From assembly GCF_042665095.1 (NCBI RefSeq), contig NZ_JBHTBV010000001.1: 64,000 nt of DNA; one strand, 5' to 3'. This DNA is from Gordonibacter pamelaeae. GTDB taxonomy: Bacteria > Actinomycetota > Coriobacteriia > Coriobacteriales > Eggerthellaceae. The notes beneath the pieces are model-generated. The model saw only the letters and a list, made by a program, of their open reading frames with translations, was not told the DNA's origin and made no database searches. Positions within the stretch are counted from its first letter, which is position 1; every line of letters starts with the position of its first letter. This document shows positions 51,355 through 59,404 of this stretch, in pieces. Both the position numbers and the translations under genes were made by a program.

Positions 51355-52131
51355 ATGGAACCAGCCATCACCGTTACGAACTTGCGGAAGACCTTCAGGC
51401 TCTCCGCCAAGCAGCGCAAGCTCGAGCGCACCGACGCGAGGACGAAGACCGCCGTCGACGGCCTCACGTTCGAGGTGCGCCGCGGCGAGATCTACGGCCT
51501 CTTGGGCCCGAACGGCGCCGGCAAGACCACCACGCTGCGCATGCTGGCGGCGCTCGTGAAGCCGGACGAGGGCAGCGCGTTCGTGGAAGGCGTCTCCGTG
51601 GTGGACGACCCCATGAGGGTGCGCGGCATCATCGGGTTCCTGACGAGCGAGCTCAAGCTGGAGGAGACGTTCTCGCCGGACTACCTGTTCGACTTCTTCT
51701 CGGAGCTGCACCACGTGGAGCCGGCCGTGCGCGACGCGCGCAAAAAGGCGCTGTTCGGGCGCTTCGGCATCGACCGGTTCGCGCAGACGAAGGTGGCCGA
51801 CCTGTCCACCGGCATGAAGCAGAAGACGTCGCTTGCGGTATCGCTTGTGCACGACCCCGACGTCATCATCTTCGACGAGCCCACGAACGGCCTCGACGTG
51901 CTCACGGCGAAGGTCGTGACCGACTTCCTGGCGGAGCTGAAGGGCCAGGGCAAGACCATCCTCTTGTCCACGCACATATTCAGCCTGGTGGAGAAGGTGT
52001 GCGACCGTGCCGGCATCGTCATCGGCGGACGCATGGCGGCCAGCGGCACCCTGCCGGAGCTCACGCAGGGACGCTCCCTCGAGGACGCGTTCTTCGACCT
52101 GTACGCCGCGAGCGTGGGGGAGGCCTCATGA
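51355..52131 (+). CDS. ABC-2 exporter ATPase (NatA-like)
   Basis: 258 residues. Walker A GPNGAGKTTT, signature LSTGMKQKTSLA, Walker B VIIFDEPTNGLD and the H-loop LLSTHIFS are complete. An insertion before Walker A (KQRKLERTDARTK) is seen in NatA sodium-exporter ATPases. The last four bases overlap the membrane subunit start. The promoter-like site with the C-tract lies immediately upstream. Confidence 0.9.
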   Translation: MEPAITVTNLRKTFRLSAKQRKLERTDARTKTAVDGLTFEVRRGEIYGLLGPNGAGKTTTLRMLAALVKPDEGSAFVEGVSVVDDPMRVRGIIGFLTSELKLEETFSPDYLFDFFSELHHVEPAVRDARKKALFGRFGIDRFAQTKVADLSTGMKQKTSLAVSLVHDPDVIIFDEPTNGLDVLTAKVVTDFLAELKGQGKTILLSTHIFSLVEKVCDRAGIVIGGRMAASGTLPELTQGRSLEDAFFDLYAASVGEAS

Positions 52132-53303
52132 GAAGCAACGTGCTTACGATAGCCAAGAAGGAGCTGGCGAGGTTCTTCAGCAACAAGGCGTCGGCCTTCG
52201 TGTCCATCGCGCTGCCCGGCCTGCTCATCTTCGTCATGTGGACCGTCATGGGCGACGCCATGGGCTCCCTGTTCTCGCCCGACGAGGGCAAGCGCCCCGT
52301 GGTGGCCGCGGTGAACGTGCCGGCGAGCATCGAGGCGCTGGCGCCCGAGGGCGGCATCGACGTGGTCGACGAGGCGGCCCTGCCCGGGCCCGAGGAGATG
52401 CGCGAGCGCATCGGGCAGGGCGACGTGCAGGCGTTCGCCGTGTTCCCTGCCGGGTTCGACGAGGCCGTGGCGGCCTACGACCCGGCATCGGGCGAGCCGG
52501 CTCCGCAGGTGGAGGTCTACTACGACTCCACCGACCCCAACTCGTCGCAGGCGTACGCGGCCTTCACCGGCCTGCTCGACGCCTACGAGTCGTCGCTGGC
52601 GAACCGTTTCGACGTGAACGCGGGGCAAGGCGCCTACAACGTGGCCGCGGAACGCGACATCGCCGGCTCGCTCGTGGTGTCCATCGTGCCCATGCTGCTG
52701 CTCATCCTGTTGTTCACCAGCTGCATGAACATCGCGGCGGAGTCGGTGGCCGGCGAGAAGGAGCGCGGCACCATGGCCACGCTCTTGGCCACGCCCATCA
52801 AGCGGCGCGACATAGCGCTCGGCAAGGTGCTGGCCATCACCCTTATCGGCCTGGCCATCGCCGCGTCCAGCATGCTGGGCATCTTCGCGGGGCTGCCCGG
52901 CATCATGCAGGGTGCGGTGGACATGAACGTGTACGGGCCGGCCGACTACCTGCTGCTGGTGCTGGTGGTGGTGTCCACCACGCTGCTTGTGGTCATGCTC
53001 ATCACCGTGGTGTCGGCCTTGGCCAAGACCACGAAGGAGGCGGGCATGTACCTGACGCCGCTCATGATCGTGGTCATGCTCGTAGGTATCCTCGGCATGT
53101 TCGGCGGCGGTGCGCAGGAGGATATCTGGTTCTACCTCGTGCCGCTCTACAACTCCGTGCAGTGCATGATCGGCATCTTCACGTTCGACTTCCAGCCGCT
53201 GAACGTGGCCGTGTGCGTGCTGGGCAACCTGGTGTACACGGGCGTCGGCGTGCTCGTGCTGCAGCGCATGTTCAACAGCGAGCGGCTGATGTTCGCACGC
53301 TAG
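52128..53303 (+). CDS. ABC-2 exporter permease (NatB-like)
   Basis: 391 residues. One helix near the N-terminus (20-45) is followed by a ~150-residue external domain and then five or six helices (from about 185), with the ABC-2 hallmark AAESVAGEKERGTMATLLATPIKR (only partly quoted: GEKERGTM). This matches NatB/YhaP-type exporters for Na+ or drugs. It starts within the ATPase stop (ATGAGA..), so the two form one unit. Confidence 0.9.
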   Translation: MRSNVLTIAKKELARFFSNKASAFVSIALPGLLIFVMWTVMGDAMGSLFSPDEGKRPVVAAVNVPASIEALAPEGGIDVVDEAALPGPEEMRERIGQGDVQAFAVFPAGFDEAVAAYDPASGEPAPQVEVYYDSTDPNSSQAYAAFTGLLDAYESSLANRFDVNAGQGAYNVAAERDIAGSLVVSIVPMLLLILLFTSCMNIAAESVAGEKERGTMATLLATPIKRRDIALGKVLAITLIGLAIAASSMLGIFAGLPGIMQGAVDMNVYGPADYLLLVLVVVSTTLLVVMLITVVSALAKTTKEAGMYLTPLMIVVMLVGILGMFGGGAQEDIWFYLVPLYNSVQCMIGIFTFDFQPLNVAVCVLGNLVYTGVGVLVLQRMFNSERLMFAR

Positions 53304-53487
53304 GCCGTGCGCCGGTTTCGCGCGCATTCCCGCCGATTTCGCTATCGTCAGCCTTCCGTAACCTACCCGCCATCTGGGGCGATGACGTGCATGCTAGACT
53401 GGTCGATGCACTTCGTCATGAAATCTTGCAAGACCGCGGCGCGCTGACGATCGCGGCCTTTCACGCGGGAAACGGGAGGCTCCGACG

Positions 53488-54219
<732 letters not shown>

Positions 54220-54226
54220 GGCGGCC

Positions 54227-55051
54227 ATGATCACGAGACGCACCTTCATTCGCACGTCGGCGCTGGCCGTGGCCGGCCTCGCGCTGGCCGGCGGTCCGAT
54301 CGCCCTCGCGGGCTGCGCGCCCGACGGAGACGTGCTGCGCGTGGGCACGAAGATCGACGTGCCGGGCTTCGGCTTCCAGAACCCCGAGACGGGCAACATC
54401 GAGGGCATGGAGGTGGACATCGCGCGCGAGCTGGCCAAGCGCATCAAGGGCGACCCGAACGCGCTCCAGGTGACCGGGGTGAACGTGACCACGCGCGGCG
54501 CGATGCTCGACAACGGCACGCTCGACGCGACGCTGGCCACGTTCACCATCACCGAGGCGCGCAAGAAGAGCTACAACTTCTCGCGCCCGTACTACACCGA
54601 CCACATCGGCGTGCTGGTGAAGAAGTCCTCCGGCATAACCGACCTGGCGGACCTCGACGGGAAGACCGTGGGCGTGGCGCTGTCGGCGACGACGCGCGAC
54701 AAGCTGACGGCCGCCGGCGACGAGATCGGCATCCATATGAAGTTCGCCGAGTACTCGACGTATCCCGAGGTCAAGATAGCGCTCGTCACCGGGCGCGTCG
54801 ATGCCTTCTCGGTGGACCGCTCCATCTTGAACGGCTACGTGGACGATTCCACCATGCTGCTGGACGCGCAGTTCGCGCCGCAGGAGTACGGCGTGGCCAC
54901 GAAGAAGTCGAACACCCAGCTGGCCGACCAGATCGATGCCGCCATCGGCGCCATGTCCGACGACGGCACGCTGCGCTCGCTCCAGGAGCGCTGGGGGCTC
55001 GTGGACGACGCGCCCGCCGGAGACGGGAAGGACGGTGGGCAGGATGCTTGA
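54227..55051 (+). CDS. Amino-acid ABC importer substrate-binding lipoprotein
   Basis: 274 residues. The N-terminus TRRTFIR fits a Tat signal, and the lipobox LAGC (Cys30) marks it as a lipoprotein. The mature part is a type II periplasmic-binding domain with GMEVDIARELAKRI, FTITEARKKSYNFSRPYY and YGVATKKSN, as in glutamine/glutamate-binding proteins. It overlaps the permease start by eight bases. The exact ligand is not known, but the conserved Arg in the TEARK block suggests an alpha-amino acid. Confidence 0.92.
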   Translation: MITRRTFIRTSALAVAGLALAGGPIALAGCAPDGDVLRVGTKIDVPGFGFQNPETGNIEGMEVDIARELAKRIKGDPNALQVTGVNVTTRGAMLDNGTLDATLATFTITEARKKSYNFSRPYYTDHIGVLVKKSSGITDLADLDGKTVGVALSATTRDKLTAAGDEIGIHMKFAEYSTYPEVKIALVTGRVDAFSVDRSILNGYVDDSTMLLDAQFAPQEYGVATKKSNTQLADQIDAAIGAMSDDGTLRSLQERWGLVDDAPAGDGKDGGQDA

Positions 55052-56759
55052 CATCTTCGCGCCCTACAAGTGGGAGGCGCTCTTCCAGCGCTGGCCCGAC
55101 ATCCTGGCCGCGTTCGGCACCACGGTGGGCATCTCCGTGCTCGCGCTCGTCATCGCGCTGGCGCTTGGCATCGTGTTCGGCGTGCTGTCGGTGTCGCGCA
55201 TAGCGCCTTTGCGCTGGGTGACCCGCGTGTACGTGGAGGTGGTGCAGAACGTGCCGCTGCTTCTGCAGGTGTTCGTTTTCTACGCCATCTTCCCGCTGCT
55301 GGGGTTCTCCCTCGCCGCGTTCTGGATCGGGGTTCTGGCCATCGGCATCTACCATGGCGGCTATATCTCCGAGGTGGTGCGCAGCGGTATCGGCTCCATC
55401 CATCGCGGGCAGTTCGAGGCGGCGAAGAGCCAGGGCTTCTCGTACTGGCAGTCGATGTTCGTGATCATACTGCCCCAGGCCATCCGCATCATCATGCCGC
55501 CTTTGGCCGTGCAGGCGGCGAACCTCGTGAAGAACACCTCGGTGCTGGCGCTCATCGCGGGCGGCGAGCTCATGTACTTCTCGAACTCGTTCGCCGGCGC
55601 CACGAGCTACTACGGCCCCGTGTACGTGGTGGCGGCGCTGCTGTACTTCGTCATCTGCTTTCCGCTGTCGCGCCTGGCGCTGTACCTCGAGCGCCGCACC
55701 CGCGCGCACCGGCATCTGTCCACGGGCGACGCGACCGAGGAGCTGGCCGAGGATGCGCTCGAGGTCACGCCGGGCACGCACGACATCACCGGGCGCGCGG
55801 CGGCCGACGCGCTTGCCGGCGGCGTGGGCACCATGTTCGAGACGGTGGATATAGCCCCGGCCCGCCAGGCCCCCTCTCCGCGCCACCCGCTGCACGTGCT
55901 GGGAGACGAGGCGGACGGCCCGGCCGAGCGCGGGCCGATGGAGCAGGCGTACACCGGCCGTGTGGCCGCCGAGATCGCCGACGAGATAGGCCGCGAGATA
56001 GCGCAGGAGATAGCCGAGGAATGCGGCGACGACGAGGCCTGCGCAGCGCGCGCGATGCGCACGAAGGCCGGACGCGTGAAGGCTCACCGCCGCCTGGAGC
56101 GCCGCGCGGCCGCCCGCCGCGGGGTGGAGAGCACGGTTGCCGGCAAGGCCGAGGCCGGCGCCGCCGCGCCCGCGTCGCCGGATGCCGTGGCCGAGGGCGT
56201 GCGCGACCTGGGAGCGAGGCGCTCGCCGGAGGCCGACGAGGCCTTGGCCTCGCGGGCCGAGACGGCCACGAGCGACCGCATCACCCGCGACGTGCGCAAG
56301 CGCGTCGACGGCGGCGCCGCGTTGGAGGCCGATGCGCAACGTGCTCCCGTCGAGGCTGCTGGCGCGGAGGGCGGGCGCACGGTGCATCGCCAACGTGCCG
56401 ACGCGCACGACGAGGCCGAGCTGGGAGCGGAGGCCTTCCTCGACAACGACTACGTGCCCGGCGAGCTGGACGCGCCGGCAGAGCGGCCCGCCCACGTGCG
56501 CGCGCCGCACGACGAGGCCGACTTCGACGCCGAGAGCGAGGATGCGGCCGCGCGCCAAGCTCGGCGCGAACGTCGCAGCGGCGACGAGGAGGCGAGGGAG
56601 TCCAGCGGGCCGGAAACGGTCGTGCCCGAAGACGTGGACATGGAGGCGTTGGCCGGCATGGCCGCCCGCGCGGCCGACGATGCCGCCGCGCGTATGGAGC
56701 GCCTGCGGCGCGAGGGCCTCGAGGGCCTTGGCAAAGACGAGCGAGGGGAGGGCAAATGA
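55044..56759 (+). CDS. Amino-acid ABC permease with a long charged C-terminal tail
   Basis: 571 residues. Residues 1-225 are an ordinary HisM/GlnP permease (helices plus the EAA loop region EAAKSQGFSYWQSM and VIILPQAIRI). Residues ~226-571 are an extra cytoplasmic tail rich in Ala, Glu, Arg and Asp, with a helical stretch (EIADEIGREIAQEIAEECG) and many acidic segments but no known domain. Family members normally end near 220-250 residues. The tail keeps the gene in frame and overlaps the next permease by four bases, so it is not a run-on artefact of a lost stop. Confidence 0.88.
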   Translation: MLDIFAPYKWEALFQRWPDILAAFGTTVGISVLALVIALALGIVFGVLSVSRIAPLRWVTRVYVEVVQNVPLLLQVFVFYAIFPLLGFSLAAFWIGVLAIGIYHGGYISEVVRSGIGSIHRGQFEAAKSQGFSYWQSMFVIILPQAIRIIMPPLAVQAANLVKNTSVLALIAGGELMYFSNSFAGATSYYGPVYVVAALLYFVICFPLSRLALYLERRTRAHRHLSTGDATEELAEDALEVTPGTHDITGRAAADALAGGVGTMFETVDIAPARQAPSPRHPLHVLGDEADGPAERGPMEQAYTGRVAAEIADEIGREIAQEIAEECGDDEACAARAMRTKAGRVKAHRRLERRAAARRGVESTVAGKAEAGAAAPASPDAVAEGVRDLGARRSPEADEALASRAETATSDRITRDVRKRVDGGAALEADAQRAPVEAAGAEGGRTVHRQRADAHDEAELGAEAFLDNDYVPGELDAPAERPAHVRAPHDEADFDAESEDAAARQARRERRSGDEEARESSGPETVVPEDVDMEALAGMAARAADDAAARMERLRREGLEGLGKDERGEGK

Positions 56760-57418
56760 GCGACATAGCCGCCCTATTCACCTGGGTGAACATACGATTC
56801 CTGCTGCAGGGCCTGGGCATGACGCTGCTGATATCCGCGCTGGCCATCCTGTGCTCGGTGGTGCTCGGCGCCGTCATCTCGGTCATGCGCACGTCGAACA
56901 GCCGCGTGCTGCGCGGCGTGGCCACGGTCTACATCGAGATATTCAAGAACACCCCGCTGCTCCTGTGGATCATGTTCACGTTCTTCGTGGCGCAGCTGCC
57001 GCCCATCGGCGCGGCGGTGCTCGCGTTCACGCTGTTCACCAGCGCGAGCGTGGCCGAGATCGTGCGCGGCGGCCTGGCGAGCGTGCCGTTCGGCCAGTAC
57101 GAGGCCGCGAAGTCGCAGGGCTTCTCCACCGTGCAGACGTACCTGCTGATCATCCTGCCCCAGGCGCTGCGCAACATGGTGCCCGCACTGCTGTCGCAGT
57201 TCGTCACCACCATCAAGGACACGAGCTACCTCTGGGGCGCCATGGCGCTGCAGGAGCTCATGGGCCGCGGCATGATACTCATGAACAGCTACAACTCGAC
57301 GGTGCAGATCTTCGCCATCTTCGGCATCATGGCGCTCATCTACTTCGTCGTGTGCTTCACGCTCTCGCAGATCGTGCGCGCCTATCAGCGCCGCCTGAAG
57401 GAGGCGCGCACGGCGTAG
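56756..57418 (+). CDS. Second amino-acid ABC permease (HisM/GlnP type)
   Basis: 220 residues of normal length with five helices and the coupling loop EAAKSQGFSTVQTY, then IILPQALRNMVPALL. It should pair with the tailed permease as a heterodimer in the importer of genes 53488-56759. The start overlaps the preceding stop (ATGA). An inverted repeat follows its stop codon immediately. Confidence 0.93.
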   Translation: MSDIAALFTWVNIRFLLQGLGMTLLISALAILCSVVLGAVISVMRTSNSRVLRGVATVYIEIFKNTPLLLWIMFTFFVAQLPPIGAAVLAFTLFTSASVAEIVRGGLASVPFGQYEAAKSQGFSTVQTYLLIILPQALRNMVPALLSQFVTTIKDTSYLWGAMALQELMGRGMILMNSYNSTVQIFAIFGIMALIYFVVCFTLSQIVRAYQRRLKEARTA

Positions 57419-57419
57419 G

Positions 57420-57519
57420 GGTGTGACAAAAGGACGGGGATAATGTCACATTCCTGGAAGTTTCGCAGGGTCGTACCGCGTCGAGGAATGTGACATTATC
57501 CCCGTCCTTTTGTCACACC
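57420..57519. repeat. REP/MITE-like inverted repeat with 36-bp perfect arms
   Basis: Arms 57420-57455 and 57484-57519 are exact reverse complements, separated by 28 nt. The arm carries GGACGGGGATAATGTCACA and the end motif GTGTGACAAAAGG. Motifs of this type (GACGGGG..TGTCAC) flank or accompany REP-associated tyrosine transposases in many bacteria; no transposase is here. It exactly fills the gap between two convergent genes and can act as a bidirectional terminator. Confidence 0.8.
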
Positions 57520-57986
57520 TACTGTGCGAGCGCCAGGTACGGCAGGTACGCCTGCGCGCTCTCGGGGACGGCGAGGGTGACGTTCTGGCCGTAGGCCGAG
57601 ATGGTGACGTAGCCTGGGTCGTCGTAGGTGGTGATGGTGCCGTCGATGCCCGCGTACGACCCGTCCACGGTGCCCGACTCCACGGCACCCGCGGGCAGCG
57701 CGGCGGCCTGCCAGCTGTCGATGTCCAGCTCGGCCACGAGCGCGTCCACCTGGTCGGCCGTGAGGCCGGTTGCGGCGGCTATGTCGTCCTTGCGTTCGTC
57801 GATGGCGCTCTTCACCTGGCCTTTGAGGTCGGTTGCGTCCATGGCGGCGTTCGCGACGGCGGCCTTGGCGCCCTGCGCCGCATCGCTCACGGGGCCGAGC
57901 GAGGTGTTCGAGAACACGACGACGCCCACGCCGACGAGCACGACGACGGCGAGCAGGGCGAGAAGCGCTCCGAGGACTTTCTTCAT
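57519..57986 (-). CDS. Hypothetical membrane-anchored protein
   Basis: 155 residues. An N-terminal membrane segment (about 5-27, Leu/Val/Ala-rich after KK) is probably an uncleaved anchor or signal. The rest is an extracytoplasmic acidic domain with a helical part (ATDLKGQVKSAIDERKDDIA) and a beta-rich end (GTITTYDDPGYVTISAYGQ). AAGGAGG precedes the start. No family is recognised. Its stop codon touches the inverted repeat at 57420-57519. Confidence 0.7.
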   Translation of the reverse strand: MKKVLGALLALLAVVVLVGVGVVVFSNTSLGPVSDAAQGAKAAVANAAMDATDLKGQVKSAIDERKDDIAAATGLTADQVDALVAELDIDSWQAAALPAGAVESGTVDGSYAGIDGTITTYDDPGYVTISAYGQNVTLAVPESAQAYLPYLALAQ

Positions 57987-58515
57987 GAGGTGCCTCCTTG
58001 CGGTTTGGATGGCCTGCGCGGCGTGCGGTGCGCCGTGCGGCGCTGCTGCGCGGTCGCGCGGCTGCGGGCGGTTCCGCCGCTGGTGCGTTTCGTGGTCGAT
58101 GCGCGCGGCGGTGGGTGTCGTGGTTCGGCGGCCTACCCGAAGGATAGCCTACCCGAGAATCGCCCGGTTCACGAAACGCCCGCAGCTTCTCCAACGCGCG
58201 GTAACGAAATCCCCATCGCATTTCCCGAAGCGGTCCGTCTTCCTTCCAGGGTGCCTTATGCATCATCAGGGGTTTTCGCGCGAAGCGAAAAACCGCAAGG
58301 TTCGTGCGGCAATCGTGCAAGGATTCGGCAAGGAACAGGCGGTCGCCGCGCAAGAAGCGCACGGCCGACGCGCCTGAGACGCGCAAGGTTTTTGCGGTTT
58401 CGCGACGGTCGACCGACGGTCGCCATGCAAGGTCGCGGCGCTATGATCGGCGGAGGATTGCGGGAATGGGCGGGAGAAGGGCAGAAGGCAGGACGGATAT
58501 AAGACGGGATGGTAC
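57987..58515. other. Intergenic region without a recognised gene
   Basis: 529 bp between the hypothetical membrane protein and the toxin-antitoxin promoter. Several long frames exist only because of high GC; none has a believable start or domain. It holds repeated AACCGCAAGG/GCAAGGTTTTTGCGG-type words (58289-58302 and 58383-58398) that may form small hairpins. The promoter of the reverse-strand gene should lie near 58000-58100. Confidence 0.4.
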
Positions 58516-58544
58516 TTGCGTATATAACATATATGTTATATACT
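58516..58544 (+). promoter_or_regulatory. Toxin-antitoxin promoter overlaid by a 24-bp palindromic operator
   Basis: TTGCGT (58516-58521), a 17-bp spacer and TATACT (58539-58544) form a strong promoter. A perfect 24-bp AT-rich palindrome (58520-58543, centre ACATATATGT) covers the spacer and -10 almost exactly. That is the expected place for autorepression by the HTH antitoxin encoded at 58916. Confidence 0.75.
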
Positions 58545-58569
58545 GTTGGTATCCCCGCAAGGGGGCGGA

Positions 58570-58923
58570 ATGGAAGAGTTCGAGGTTGTTTTCTATTGTA
58601 AGGCGAATGGAACGAAGCCTATGGTGAAGTCCTCGATTCGCTCGAACCGAAGCTGAGGGCGAAGGTTGACCGCCATCTCCGCTTTGCGCGATCAGGCCGA
58701 CATGCTGTGGGAGCCGCATTCGAAATCCATGGGAAAAGGCTTGTTTGAGTTGCGTGTTCGCCAGGGCAGCGACATCGCTCGCGCCTTCTATTTCTTTTTC
58801 TGCGGAAGCAAAATCGTGGTGACGAACGGGTTTGTGAAGAAATCGCAGAAAGCCCCTCGAAGGGAGATCGAGCGGGCGCTCGCCTACAAAGCCGATTGGG
58901 AGAAGAGGTTCGGAAATGGATGA
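58570..58923 (+). pseudogene. RelE/HigB (Gp49-like) toxin gene broken by two frameshifts
   Basis: Frame 1 begins MEEFEVVFYCKANGTKP and stops at 58654-58656. From about 58626 the family text continues in frame 3 (EVLDSLEPKLRAKVDRHLR), and from about 58684 it returns to frame 1 (LRDQADMLWEP..GLFELRVRQG..IARAFYFFF..IVVTNGFVKKSQKAPRREIERA) to a stop at 58921-58923. Restored, this is a typical ~118-residue Gp49-like RelE-superfamily mRNA interferase. As read, the toxin is not made. The two shifts could be real inactivation or sequencing errors; a G lost from a GGG run near 58623 would explain the first. Confidence 0.8.
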
Positions 58924-59188
58924 TCTTGATCGTTATCATGCGGAGCAGATGAAAGACCCCGAGTGCGCCGCCGAGTACGAGCGCCTGGAGCCGGTGTACG
59001 ACATCATCAGCGCCATCACGATGGCGCGCGCCGAGCAGAACCTCACCCAGCGCGAGCTGGCCGAGCGCTGCGGCATGAGGCAGAGCGCGTTCGCGCGCCT
59101 CGAGTCCGGCAACGCAAACCCCACGCTCAAGACGCTACAGCAGGTGGCAAAGGGCCTCGGCAAGAAGCTGCGCATCAGCTTCGTGTGA
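58916..59188 (+). CDS. XRE-type HTH antitoxin (HigA-like)
   Basis: 90 residues. A short N-terminal part is followed by a helix-turn-helix with QNLTQRELAERCGMRQSAFARLESG and a short tail. It overlaps the toxin stop by eight bases, as in higBA-type pairs where the toxin comes first. It should bind the palindrome at 58520-58543 and neutralise the RelE-type toxin. The gene is intact although the toxin frame is broken. Confidence 0.88.
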   Translation: MDDLDRYHAEQMKDPECAAEYERLEPVYDIISAITMARAEQNLTQRELAERCGMRQSAFARLESGNANPTLKTLQQVAKGLGKKLRISFV

Positions 59189-59404
59189 GCGCCCTACCGC
59201 CGCGCCACCTCCGCCGCGGTGCGGCCCGCCGGTTCCGCGCTCGCTTCAAGATGCGTATTTTTCGCCGCAACTGCCGCAAATCGTGTATGCTAGCGTCTGC
59301 TGCGCGCCCAAGCGCGCCATCCCCGCACACGTTAATAAACGAATGGGGCATCGTGTGAACGCGATCAGGCCGCGGGAGGCGGCCGGAAGAAGAGGAGGAA
59401 CCGC

